From NCBI GenBank assembly GCA_017621035.1, contig JAGATY010000047.1, positions 1-38,598 on the forward strand: DNA of 38,598 nt, read 5' to 3'. A program made the position numbers and the translations under genes. This DNA comes from Bacteroides sp. GTDB taxonomy: Bacteria > Bacteroidota > Bacteroidia > Bacteroidales > Bacteroidaceae. The notes under the pieces were generated by a model. That model made no database searches and was not told the origin of the DNA. It saw only the letters and a program-made list of their open reading frames with translations. This document shows, one piece after another, positions 8,038 to 15,537 of this stretch (position 1 is its first letter; each line of letters starts with the position of its first letter).

Positions 8038-9061
8038 AGGACACGGAGACGATGCGTATAACTACCGCACCCCCATTACCGCCAATTTCAGCTCCAATGT
8101 CTTCAGCCGCATAGACATTGGTGGGTTAGAAAGACACCTGCAGCGTTGCATCAGTCGGATAAAGCACTATCCCGAACCGGAACCTTATACGTTAGAAGAT
8201 GGTTTGGCCAAGCTTTGCCGCCTCACGCCGGAAGAGGTTTGCGTAACCAACGGTGCTACAGAGGCCATCTATCTGATAGCACAAACTTTCCGAGAGAGTT
8301 GTTCTGCCGTCGTGCAACCTACCTTCAGCGAGTACGCCGATGCGTGTCGGATGCATGGCCATCGCGTGAAATCTCTCTACCGCTTACCGGAAGAACGAGA
8401 AGAGTACCGCTTGGCTGCCGACATAGCTATCTGTTGGCTCTGCAATCCCAATAACCCTACCGGTAAGGTAGTGGAAAAGAGACATCTGTGTCGACTGATT
8501 GAAGAGAACCCAAAGGTTTGTTTCGTCATCGACCAATCCTACGAGGCGTTCACCCTCTCTCCGCTTCTCACCCCTGCCGAGGCAGCCGGCTATCCCAACG
8601 TACTTCTGTTGCACTCCATGACCAAACAGTATGCCATCCCCGGCCTCCGACTGGGATACATCACCGGTAACACCCTTTTGCTGGAACGTTTGCGCAGACA
8701 TCGCATGCCCTGGTCGGTGAATCAGTTGGCCATTGAAGCAGGTCTCTATCTGACTAGTCACCCAAGCGAAGGAGGTATCAATCTGTCGGAATATCTGGCA
8801 GAGACGGAACGATTGCGAACCTCTTTGCAGGCTTTGGGAGCCGTGGAGGTGTGGGAAACGCAGACTCACTTCATGCTTGCCCAACTAAGGTTCGGTAAAG
8901 CATCGGCACTGAAGCAGTATCTGGCCGAAGAACATGGTATCTTGATTAGAGATGCTTCAAACTTCGACGGACTGGACGAGCGTTTTTTCCGCATTGCCAC
9001 ACAGACTCCGGAAGAGAACCAACGTTTAATCAAAGCCATTTATCAGTGGTTGGAAGTGTAA
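8030..9061 (+). CDS. cobD: L-threonine-O-3-phosphate decarboxylase CobD (PLP enzyme)
   Basis: 343-residue class I/II aminotransferase fold. Visible PLP-enzyme marks are VTNGATEAIY (72-81), CWLCNPNNPTGK (135-146, the NPNNPTG signature), DQSYEAF (168-174) and the Schiff-base lysine Lys199 in HSMTKQYAIPGLRLGY. The opening GHGDD and NFSSN match CobD rather than histidinol-phosphate aminotransferase, which is the closest alternative. It makes (R)-1-amino-2-propanol phosphate, the linker joined to cobyric acid by CbiB encoded next. The ATG overlaps the cobQ stop by 8 nt. Note the naming clash: in aerobic-pathway nomenclature cobD denotes the CbiB enzyme. Confidence 0.88.
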   Translation: MIKGHGDDAYNYRTPITANFSSNVFSRIDIGGLERHLQRCISRIKHYPEPEPYTLEDGLAKLCRLTPEEVCVTNGATEAIYLIAQTFRESCSAVVQPTFSEYADACRMHGHRVKSLYRLPEEREEYRLAADIAICWLCNPNNPTGKVVEKRHLCRLIEENPKVCFVIDQSYEAFTLSPLLTPAEAAGYPNVLLLHSMTKQYAIPGLRLGYITGNTLLLERLRRHRMPWSVNQLAIEAGLYLTSHPSEGGINLSEYLAETERLRTSLQALGAVEVWETQTHFMLAQLRFGKASALKQYLAEEHGILIRDASNFDGLDERFFRIATQTPEENQRLIKAIYQWLEV

Positions 9062-9094
9062 AAGATTGTATCATTCTATCCGAAGAAAAGTATC

Positions 9095-10027
9095 ATGGAA
9101 GAGTTTATCGTTATTCTGCCGCTCATCGTTGCTTGGGCAATGGACTTGCTTTGGGGTGACCCTGCCCGCCTGCCCCACCCTGTTGTCGGGTTCGGCAAAC
9201 TGATTGCTCGGGGAGAACAAAGATTGAACCGAGGAAACAGACGCCGACTGAAGGGTGCCTGCCTGGCACTGGGGTTGGTAATGCTCGTATTCTTCGCCAC
9301 GAAAGGACTGTTGTCGGTCATCGGAAGTGTGTCGGTGGCGATGCACTTCATTTTGTCTGCCCTCTGCATTTTCTACTGCTTGGCCGGCACAACACTTATT
9401 CGCGAAGTGCGCGAAGTATTCCGTGCCGTGGATCGTTCCTTAGAGGAAGGCAGAAGACAAGTGGGACGCATCGTCGGGCGCGACACGTCTGAGCTATCGG
9501 CACAAGAGGTGCGAACGGCCGCTCTTGAAACACTTGCCGAGAACTTGAGCGACGGAGTGATAGCTCCACTCTTCTGGCTGGCACTGCTGGGAGTTCCGGG
9601 AATGATGGCTTACAAGATGATAAACACCCTGGATTCTATGATCGGCTACCGCAACGAACGCTATGCAGAGTTCGGTTGTTGGGCGGCTCGGATGGATGAT
9701 GTAGCCAATTTTCTGCCTGCCCGACTGACTGCTTTCCTCATGATTATGGCTTCGGGACGCCCATCTCTCCTCCGCTTTGTCCGCACTTTCGGGCCTCAAC
9801 ACGCCAGTCCCAACTCGGGTTATCCCGAAGCAGCGTTGGCCGGCATACTGGATTGTCGCTTTGGAGGGCCTCATAACTACTTTGGAAAAGAGGTTTGGAA
9901 ACCTTTCATCGGCACCCATTCACGCACACTGACCACGCAAGACATGCAACTTGCGGTGCGCATCAATCGACTCGCAGAGGTGCTGATGGTGTTACTGACG
10001 ACGCTTCTCACACTCACCTTCAACTGA
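9095..10027 (+). CDS. cbiB: Adenosylcobinamide-phosphate synthase CbiB
   Basis: 310 residues, an integral membrane enzyme joining aminopropanol phosphate to cobyric acid. Family features seen are DLLWGDPARLPHPVVGFGKLI (18-38, the N-terminal WGDPxxxPHPV motif), EVRTAALETLAENLSDGVIAPLFW (about 137-160), NTLDSMIGYRNERYAEFGCWAARMDD (about 177-202) and a C-terminal GYPEAALAGILDCRFGGPHNYFG (about 241-263). Several hydrophobic segments lie between them. It is third in the cobQ-cobD-cbiB operon, 33 bp after cobD. The substrate order of the three neighbours matches the pathway: CobQ makes cobyric acid, CobD makes the linker and CbiB couples them. Confidence 0.92.
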   Translation: MEEFIVILPLIVAWAMDLLWGDPARLPHPVVGFGKLIARGEQRLNRGNRRRLKGACLALGLVMLVFFATKGLLSVIGSVSVAMHFILSALCIFYCLAGTTLIREVREVFRAVDRSLEEGRRQVGRIVGRDTSELSAQEVRTAALETLAENLSDGVIAPLFWLALLGVPGMMAYKMINTLDSMIGYRNERYAEFGCWAARMDDVANFLPARLTAFLMIMASGRPSLLRFVRTFGPQHASPNSGYPEAALAGILDCRFGGPHNYFGKEVWKPFIGTHSRTLTTQDMQLAVRINRLAEVLMVLLTTLLTLTFN

Positions 10028-10146
10028 TAGCAAAAAGAGCTTTTTGCTAACACATTGCATCCAAACGCTACAATTTCCTAACACACACTTTTTACAAAAC
10101 AGAGATTCTAGGAGGAAGATTAAAGGAAAACCGGCAGAAATGCTCA

Positions 10147-10341
10147 CACTTTTGGCCAAAAGAGTGGACATTTCAGCCAAAAGAGTGGACTTTTCAGTCA
10201 AAAGTCTCGCTCTTTTCGGCAAGAAGTCCGCTACTTTTCGGGCAAAAGTCTTATTGTTGTGAGGCAAAGGTTTAAATCTTTTGGTCGAAAGGTTTAAATC
10301 TTAGCAGCCGAAGGTCTTATTGTTGTGGCAAAAAGGAACAA
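10147..10341. repeat. Degenerate 21-22-bp periodic array (about nine units)
   Basis: Purine cores of the type GGCAAAAG recur with starts of the A-run at 10158, 10179, 10200, 10221, 10244, 10266, 10288, about 10310 and 10330, so steps are mostly 21-22 bp. Units vary, but many carry a dyad: CTTTTGGCCAAAAG is a perfect palindrome, and ACTTTTCGGGCAAAAGT is nearly so. GTCTTATTGTTGTG recurs at 10248 and 10314. No spacer is present, so it is not CRISPR. It lies downstream of cbiB in a 576-bp gap. Confidence 0.7.
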
Positions 10342-10603
10342 ATCTTCCCGCATCGCCCCCTAATTCTTCGCTAGAATTTCTGTAAACATTTCGCGATGTA
10401 ACTAGCAGTCAGCGAGATAGCCACTTTTCACTTTAAAATTTTCGACCAGCAGTCCCTTCGGTCGGAAATAAGCGATTCTCAGGCGGTTTAAAATACAAAA
10501 TGTCAGCGGCTGACAAAATGTAATTGGGGTAAAGACAGCGTCAGTGCGATAGATGGTCTAAAAGACCTGGGTGGCATCGCCCATTGAATTCAGATTAAAG
10601 ATA
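10342..10603. other. Hairpin-rich non-coding interval between cbiB and cobC
   Basis: No ORF of note. Dyads include CGACC/GGTCG (10443-10464), the near-continuous palindrome TGTCAGCGGCTGACA (10501-10515), GGTCT/AGACC (10555-10567) and TGGG/CCCA around 10568-10583. The last two sit just past the cobC stop and could end that minus-strand transcript, but no T-run follows. It could also be a dispersed intergenic repeat or a small RNA. Confidence 0.4.
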
Positions 10604-11134
10604 CTAGATTTCGATGCGAATCATACCGCCGTAGGGCGTCAAAGAACGGAAAGCCTCCTCCTCAGTAACCTGTCCGGCAAAGATTTTGGCACACTCCAGC
10701 ACCCCTCCGTGTGTAAAGATGAGGACACGACGATAAGGACAGCCCTTCAGCTCGTTAAAGAAATCGGCCACACGACGATACTGCATGCGGAACGATTCAC
10801 CGCCGGTGGTTGGCACCTCCAAATAGTCGGTATACCACTCTTTCAGTCGGGGGTCGATGATTTCATCAAAACGTTTCAGCTCCCACTGACCGAAATTCAT
10901 CTCCAACAATCGAGAGTCGCGCACCGCTTCCGGGTAACCGCAATGGGTTGCTAAGCAGAGGCAACGGGTAAGCGGACTGGTGAAGACGGCATCGAAAGGC
11001 TTCAGGGAGTTCAGCAGTAAAGCAACCTGTGCTGCCTCGGTCTGGAAGCTATCGCGCAAAGGAACGTCACTCTGCCCGTAGCAAACACCGGCAGGAACAT
11101 CGACAGAGGTATGGCGGATAAGGATTACTTCCAT
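10604..11134 (-). CDS. cobC: Alpha-ribazole phosphatase CobC (histidine phosphatase family)
   Basis: 176 residues from ATG 11134, beginning MEVILIRHTSVDVPAGVCYG. This is the histidine-phosphatase opening LIRHT (catalytic His8), followed by FTSPLTRCLCLA (about 57-68) with the second conserved Arg, a FGQWE segment and the late FTHGGVL with the second catalytic His. An upstream in-frame start at 11341 would add 69 residues overlapping cobS and lacking family similarity, so it is rejected. CobC removes phosphate from alpha-ribazole-5'-phosphate or cobalamin-5'-phosphate in nucleotide-loop assembly. It is last in the cobU-cobT-cobS-cobC operon, 29 bp after cobS. Phosphoglycerate-mutase-like enzymes share the fold; context decides. 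Confidence 0.85.
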   Translation of the reverse strand: MEVILIRHTSVDVPAGVCYGQSDVPLRDSFQTEAAQVALLLNSLKPFDAVFTSPLTRCLCLATHCGYPEAVRDSRLLEMNFGQWELKRFDEIIDPRLKEWYTDYLEVPTTGGESFRMQYRRVADFFNELKGCPYRRVLIFTHGGVLECAKIFAGQVTEEEAFRSLTPYGGMIRIEI

Positions 11135-11163
11135 AACAATGCAAAGGAAATCAGAGTGAAAAA

Positions 11164-11925
11164 CTAAAGAAGAACGCCAGAAAAGCGGTTGAAATACAAG
11201 AGAAATGCCGTCAGATAAAAAGCCAGCTCGCAAAGCAGAAAGGTTGCACCGCAACAATCGCCCGTATATCCCTGCAATCTTTGTTTCATCAGTCGCACCA
11301 GCAGAAGCAATACCAACAGAGAGCCGAGAGAGGAAAGCCAATAGAACGGAGGTAACAAAAGCAGCATAGGAACGACTCCGGCAGAGAGGTTCAAAAAGAG
11401 TTCACCACCGTTCATACGGTTGTAGATGACTTTGGCTTTGCTCTCCTCCTCGTTGCGAGCGTAAGGAAGCAGGTTGATGAGTTGTGAAGCACAGCACTTA
11501 CTCCAACAATCGGCACAAAAAGCAAGCGCACAAAGCAGCTCCAACGGGAGGTTTGCCCACTGAGAGGTGAGCAGGAAGTAGACAATCAGTCCGATTACGC
11601 CATAGGTTCCGATATGGGAATCTTTCATGATGGCGAGTGTGCGCTGTCGGGTTGTTCCGCCACCAAAACCGTCGAAGAAGTCGGCCAAGCCATCTTCATG
11701 CAGACAGCCCGTCAGCAGCAAACGCCCTGCCAGCGCCACCAACCAAGCCAGCGACAAGGGCATTATGTGCGAGCAACCCCAAAGCAGTAACGCAACGGTG
11801 CCTCCCGTCACCCAGCCAACCATCGGCCAATAGGGTACAACGTGCTTGAAACATTCTGAAGAGACCGTTTTCCACTTCCAAAGCGGCAATCGGGTAAAAA
11901 AGATGAGGGCAGCCAGCAGGTTCAT
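11164..11925 (-). CDS. cobS: Adenosylcobinamide-GDP ribazoletransferase CobS (cobalamin synthase)
   Basis: 253-residue polytopic membrane enzyme of the usual length. The key motif HEDGLADFFDGFGGG (76-90), followed by IMKDSHIGTYGVIGL (about 99-113), carries the acidic metal-binding residues typical of CobS. FTRLPLW near residue 10 and the PMVGWVTGG stretch (34-42) are also family features. It condenses alpha-ribazole (or its phosphate) with AdoCbi-GDP, the last joining step of the lower ligand. It lies 2 bp after cobT and upstream of cobC, so all nucleotide-loop assembly genes are together. Confidence 0.93.
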   Translation of the reverse strand: MNLLAALIFFTRLPLWKWKTVSSECFKHVVPYWPMVGWVTGGTVALLLWGCSHIMPLSLAWLVALAGRLLLTGCLHEDGLADFFDGFGGGTTRQRTLAIMKDSHIGTYGVIGLIVYFLLTSQWANLPLELLCALAFCADCWSKCCASQLINLLPYARNEEESKAKVIYNRMNGGELFLNLSAGVVPMLLLLPPFYWLSSLGSLLVLLLLVRLMKQRLQGYTGDCCGATFLLCELAFYLTAFLLYFNRFSGVLL

Positions 11926-11927
11926 AC

Positions 11928-12965
11928 TTAGAAATATTTGGTAACGGACGCTCCGAGGAAACTATCCATTTCGTTAATCATTCTCACTGCCGAATCTACG
12001 ATGGGAAATGCACAGATGGCTCCCGTTCCTTCGCCTAAACGAAGTCCCAGATGCAGTAAAGGGTGTGCTCCGAGTGCTTCTAACAACAGGCGATGTCCGG
12101 ACTCGTCGCCTTGATGTCCGAAGATGGCATAGTGGAGCACTGCCGGATAGAGTCGAGAGGCAGCTAAGATGCAGGCCGTCATAATAAATCCGTCGACCAG
12201 CATCACCATACCTAACTCGGCAGCTTGCAGCATGGCACCTACGGCCATCACCATTTCCAAACCACCGAAGTATCGGATGATATCCATCGGAGAATGGTCA
12301 CCGGTGTAGTTCTCCAAGGCTTGTTGCAGCACGGAAAGCTTATGGGAAATGCCTTCATTACTCAGTCCGCTGCCCGCCCCCACACATTGTTCCAAGGGAA
12401 TGCCAGTAAAGAGCGTCATCCAAAGAGAGGAGGCAGAGGTGTTTCCGATACCCATTTCGCCAAAACTGAGCAGATTGCTCCCCTCGGCATGACACTGACG
12501 CACCACCTCGGCACCGTATTCGAGGCAACGGCATGCTTCTTCTTCCGTCATGGCAGCCTCGTGCAAAAAGTTACGAGTACCTTTGCGTACCTTCTTATCT
12601 ATGATTCCCAGCTTGTAGGGCAAATCGTAATCTACTCCGGAATCTACTATCTTCAAGCCGAAACCATGCTGTCGGCAAAGGAAGTTCACACCGCCACCGC
12701 CTTGGGTAAAGTGTATGGTCTGCTGCCAAGTAACCTCACGAGGAGATACGCTCACGCCCTCTTCGGTGATGCCATGGTCGGCACAAAAGATGATGTTCTG
12801 CGGATGATTGAGGCGCGGAGAGAGTGTCTGCTGAATCATACCTATCTGTAAGGCCAGTGATTCCAGCGTACCTAAAGAGCCTTTCGGCTTAGTCAGGTTA
12901 TCAATCTTTGCTTGTAATTGCGAACGAATCTGTTCGTCGGGAGGGAGGATATGGAATGTTTTCAT
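11928..12965 (-). CDS. cobT: Nicotinate-nucleotide--dimethylbenzimidazole phosphoribosyltransferase CobT
   Basis: 345 residues, standard for CobT. Seen: [19 protein letters not shown] (20-38), [13 protein letters not shown] (61-73), [12 protein letters not shown] (about 91-102), [13 protein letters not shown] (about 167-179) and the C-terminal GEGTGAI with the catalytic Glu312. It transfers ribose phosphate from nicotinate mononucleotide to the lower-ligand base, giving alpha-ribazole-5'-phosphate. It follows cobU by 8 bp and is followed by cobS after 2 bp. Which base it prefers (dimethylbenzimidazole or another benzimidazole/purine) cannot be told from the sequence. Confidence 0.94.
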   Translation of the reverse strand: MKTFHILPPDEQIRSQLQAKIDNLTKPKGSLGTLESLALQIGMIQQTLSPRLNHPQNIIFCADHGITEEGVSVSPREVTWQQTIHFTQGGGGVNFLCRQHGFGLKIVDSGVDYDLPYKLGIIDKKVRKGTRNFLHEAAMTEEEACRCLEYGAEVVRQCHAEGSNLLSFGEMGIGNTSASSLWMTLFTGIPLEQCVGAGSGLSNEGISHKLSVLQQALENYTGDHSPMDIIRYFGGLEMVMAVGAMLQAAELGMVMLVDGFIMTACILAASRLYPAVLHYAIFGHQGDESGHRLLLEALGAHPLLHLGLRLGEGTGAICAFPIVDSAVRMINEMDSFLGASVTKYF

Positions 12966-12973
12966 GACGCCTG

Positions 12974-13483
12974 CTATTTTACTTTCATCGGAATACCGCT
13001 AACCATCAGAATGACTTCATCGGCTCGGGCAGCGACGTACTGGTTCATCCATCCCTGCATATCGGTAAACTTTCGTTGCAGTTCATCGGTTGAAGTACCG
13101 CCCATGCCTATTTCATTGGTAACAAAAATAAAAGTGGCGTCTTGCGAAGTAAAGCGATCGAACTCCTGTTTGATGGCTTCCAGGGAAGAGGAGACTTCGC
13201 CTTTCGACTCGAAGAAATAGTTGGTGCACCACAGCGTAATGCAATCGACCAGCACTACCCTACCGGTTACTGTGTGCTTGGAAAGTTCTTTCTCCTCCTC
13301 AATGTTTGTCCATTCGGGGCCTCTGGCTTGTTGGTGTCGGATAACTCTGCGACGAAACTCTTCGTCCCACACACGGGCGGTGGCCAGATATATCGGTCGG
13401 GGCGACAGGCTCAGTGCCAATTTCTCGGCATAAGAGCTTTTGCCGGAGCGTGCTCCACCTGTAATCAAAACTATTCGCTTCAT
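12974..13483 (-). CDS. cobU: Adenosylcobinamide kinase / adenosylcobinamide-phosphate guanylyltransferase CobU
   Basis: 169 residues. The P-loop [14 protein letters not shown] (7-20) is typical of Cob[25 protein letters not shown] (about 32-55) contains the region of the guanylylated histidine, VLVDCITLW (77-85) the Walker B-like strand and [12 protein letters not shown] (about 118-129) the later conserved loop. It phosphorylates adenosylcobinamide and then attaches GMP, giving AdoCbi-GDP for CobS; it also supports salvage of imported cobinamide. First gene of the minus-strand assembly operon, with a promoter at 13526-13559 and only about 35 nt of leader. Confidence 0.93.
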   Translation of the reverse strand: MKRIVLITGGARSGKSSYAEKLALSLSPRPIYLATARVWDEEFRRRVIRHQQARGPEWTNIEEEKELSKHTVTGRVVLVDCITLWCTNYFFESKGEVSSSLEAIKQEFDRFTSQDATFIFVTNEIGMGGTSTDELQRKFTDMQGWMNQYVAARADEVILMVSGIPMKVK

Positions 13484-13525
13484 ATCTTTTGCTCAGAAAG
13501 AGAGGAATCTCCCAATTGTTTGCGG

Positions 13526-13559
13526 CAAAGATAGATGTTTTTTGTCTTTTACTGGCAAA
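13526..13559 (-). promoter_or_regulatory. Promoter of cobU-cobT-cobS-cobC
   Basis: On the minus strand TATCTTTG (13526-13533) is a full -7 match and TTTG (13556-13559) lies 22 bp upstream. The leader to the ATG at 13483 is about 35 nt, leaving no room for a cobalamin riboswitch. Confidence 0.6.
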
Positions 13560-13575
13560 GCACTTCCTGAAATCG

Positions 13576-13887
13576 TCAATCGAGTTTATACACTCGCACT
13601 CCGTATAGCTTTTGATTTCGGTCTATCTCGGAAAGGGACTTTCGAGCGTCGGACTGTTGCTTGCGCTGATAGAATTGCTGTAAACGTTGATTGCCGAGTT
13701 CTTCGCATTGCTTACTTAACTGTATGCGTTGTTCACTGAGTTGCTGACGCATGATGGAAGCGGCTTCGCGAATTTGGGTGACGGTTACATTCAACTGTTC
13801 CTTCCAAGTGTCATCAATGGCAAGCTCATTACCCAAATGGATGACGGTCTCGGGTGAGTACATAGTGGTGCTTTGCTGATAAAGCAT
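13576..13887 (-). CDS. Small coiled-coil protein of the sigma-factor operon (unknown function)
   Basis: 103 residues, not recognised. No signal peptide or membrane segment is clear. The middle (about 30-85) is a charged, Gln/Glu/Arg-rich helix (REAASIMRQQLSEQRIQLSKQCEELGNQRLQQFYQRKQQ) that should form a coiled coil. It starts 3 bp after the stop of the DUF4252 gene, so it is very likely the last gene of the ECF sigma operon. Cytosolic location and interaction with an operon product are guesses. A shorter start at the internal Met9 (MYSPETVIHLG) is possible. Confidence 0.6.
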   Translation of the reverse strand: MLYQQSTTMYSPETVIHLGNELAIDDTWKEQLNVTVTQIREAASIMRQQLSEQRIQLSKQCEELGNQRLQQFYQRKQQSDARKSLSEIDRNQKLYGVRVYKLD

Positions 13888-13890
13888 GAT

Positions 13891-14334
13891 TTAGCGGATG
13901 TCTTTCAACGTCATATCCCCTTCCAAATAGACAAACTTAAAGTATGAACTGGCATCAATCACCATTATCAGTTCCTTGACTTTCTCACCCTTACGGTTCA
14001 TGTAAAACTCTGAATTGGACTTGCTGTTTTTCTGTTTCATCAGCAATTCGTAACGGGAAGACTTCACCATTGCCTTTACATCCTTGCGCATCTCTTCCAT
14101 CATTTTGACATTGCGACTGGACAAAACCTGCACAGAGTTTAATTGACCGGACACCTTTCCTATATAGATGTCGTCGGCAAACAGGCTTGGATTCATCTCA
14201 ATCATAGCTTTAGAGATGTAGACCGATGAAACGTTAGGCTTGTCGCCATACTTATCGAAAAGTTGTTTCTGTGCTTGCGCCCACAGGGGCATACAAAGCA
14301 GACATAGAGCCAATAAAGCTTTTACCTTCTTCAT
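13891..14334 (-). CDS. Exported DUF4252 domain-containing protein
   Basis: 147 residues: a signal peptide (about 1-21, ending PLWAQAQ), then a compact domain with QLFDKYGDKPNVSSVYISKAMIEMNP and the ending ELIMVIDASSYFKFVYLEGDMTLKDI. I recognise this pattern as DUF4252, a family common in Bacteroides directly beside ECF sigma factors and membrane anti-sigma-like proteins, as here. Expected in the periplasm or the envelope. Molecular function is not known. It lies 15 bp after the anti-sigma-like gene and 3 bp before the small coiled-coil gene. Confidence 0.8.
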   Translation of the reverse strand: MKKVKALLALCLLCMPLWAQAQKQLFDKYGDKPNVSSVYISKAMIEMNPSLFADDIYIGKVSGQLNSVQVLSSRNVKMMEEMRKDVKAMVKSSRYELLMKQKNSKSNSEFYMNRKGEKVKELIMVIDASSYFKFVYLEGDMTLKDIR

Positions 14335-14349
14335 AACAGTATCTCCTCT

Positions 14350-14880
14350 TTAGTTTATTATTTCTTTTACATTCAGATTTGCTTGTATAATGTCCTTTTG
14401 CGTTTCATTGACTTGGGTAATTCCCTGATTCAGGTTGGCGGAAACTTCCATTAAAGTTGCCTGCAAAACTTTGTGCGCCTCCCTAGGGTCGCTAAAGGTA
14501 TCCATCGGTGTAGGCGGACAATAGTCCGGTTGCATCGTGGAAAGCGCATATCCCAAGCCCAACAGAAGCAACAAAGAAGCAGCGGCTCCCAGCATCCAAC
14601 GCCGACTGCGCTCTGTGTGGTTCTTTTGAAAGAAGTGCTGCTCTTCGTCGGCTTTCGCGTCGATGAGTAGGTTCAGCTTCTCTTCTAAGCCGGCGGGAAC
14701 TTCCACCTCTTCTTCCTTCCGACCAAAACATGCTTGGAAAAGAGCCTTTTCTTTCAGCAAATGTTCCGGAAGCTCTTCCGATTCCAATGCTTCGGCCAGC
14801 CACATTTCCTCTTGTTCGCTGGTATTTCCTTCATAAAACTTGGCTAACAAGCCTTCCAATTCCTCTGCTTTCATAATCAT
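14350..14880 (-). CDS. Single-pass membrane anti-sigma-like protein
   Basis: 176 residues with an acidic cytosolic N-terminus (about 1-90: ELEGLLAKFYEGNTSEQEEMWLAEAL), one transmembrane helix (about 94-112: WMLGAAASLLLLLGLGYAL) and a periplasmic tail with helical NLNQGITQVNETQKDIIQANLN. The layout fits an anti-sigma factor controlling the ECF sigma encoded just upstream, whose stop it overlaps by 4 nt (ATGA), a sign of translational coupling. The N-terminal YEGNTSEQEE motif is common in Bacteroidetes anti-sigma-like proteins. No zinc-binding ZAS motif is seen. Role is inferred from topology and position. Confidence 0.7.
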   Translation of the reverse strand: MIMKAEELEGLLAKFYEGNTSEQEEMWLAEALESEELPEHLLKEKALFQACFGRKEEEVEVPAGLEEKLNLLIDAKADEEQHFFQKNHTERSRRWMLGAAASLLLLLGLGYALSTMQPDYCPPTPMDTFSDPREAHKVLQATLMEVSANLNQGITQVNETQKDIIQANLNVKEIIN

Positions 14881-15371
14881 ACCAATTTATTAAATTCCTC
14901 ACGTATCTTCTTTCTAGCTCGGGAAAGCTGCACCCTGACGTTGGTTGCATTCAATCCCGTAAGTTGTTCTATCTCTTCATAAGAGCATCCTTTCACATCG
15001 CGCAGGGTGACAATACGCTTTTGTTGCTCCGGTAAGTGGGTGATAAGGGTGTGTACGTAGTGTACTGCATCTCTCGTTTCATAGTCATCCGAGTGCGACA
15101 TGCCATGTACTTCTGTCAACTCCACCTGCTGTTTGCCCGACAGATATTTCCCTGAACGCAGCAAGTCGAAGCACATATTCTTCACCAATGCTACACAGAA
15201 AGCCTCCGGATTACTGATTACAGCAAGTCCATCCCTTTTATCCCATAGTTTGAGATAAGCTTCCTGCACCACATCTTCTGCGTCGGCAACATCCTCCAGC
15301 AATCGGAAAGCTACCCTATAAAGTTTGCGGTGATATGGCAAAAACAGGTTTTTAAAAGACTCAGCATCCAT
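14877..15371 (-). CDS. ECF-type RNA polymerase sigma factor
   Basis: 164 residues. Region 2 (about 8-75): LPYHRKLYRVAFRLLEDVADAEDVVQEAYLKLWDKRD is the sigma2.2 core-binding pattern. Region 4 (about 105-160): LPEQQKRIVTLRDVKGCSYEEIEQLTGLNATNVRVQLSRARKKIREEF is the helix-turn-helix for the -35 type element. It heads an operon with an anti-sigma-like membrane protein, a DUF4252 protein and a small coiled-coil protein. On the minus strand TATTTTTG (15379-15386) lies only about 8 bp before the ATG; if it is the promoter, the mRNA would be almost leaderless. Targets are unknown. Confidence 0.88.
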   Translation of the reverse strand: MDAESFKNLFLPYHRKLYRVAFRLLEDVADAEDVVQEAYLKLWDKRDGLAVISNPEAFCVALVKNMCFDLLRSGKYLSGKQQVELTEVHGMSHSDDYETRDAVHYVHTLITHLPEQQKRIVTLRDVKGCSYEEIEQLTGLNATNVRVQLSRARKKIREEFNKLV

Positions 15372-15468
15372 TCGCGTCCAAAAATAGTGTTATTTTTTTG
15401 TTTCTACTCATAAGACGTTGCGATTTCTTTATCTGTTACAGAAAAAAAGAAAAAATAAGTCATTTTTG

Positions 15469-15499
15469 TTTGCAGTCTTAGTTTGAGTTAATAATTTTG
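15469..15499 (+). promoter_or_regulatory. Promoter for the exported orphan at 15538
   Basis: TTTG (15469-15472), 19 bp spacing, TAATTTTG (15492-15499): a full Bacteroidetes promoter. The leader is about 30 nt. Confidence 0.6.
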
Positions 15500-15537
15500 C
15501 AGACTAAAAGTAAACAAATAACAGATATATTGGAATT

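Noticed and set aside
11135-11341. N-terminal extension of CobC
   Set aside because: The added 69 residues overlap cobS, have no histidine-phosphatase similarity, and the family start motif LIRHT begins right after ATG 11134.
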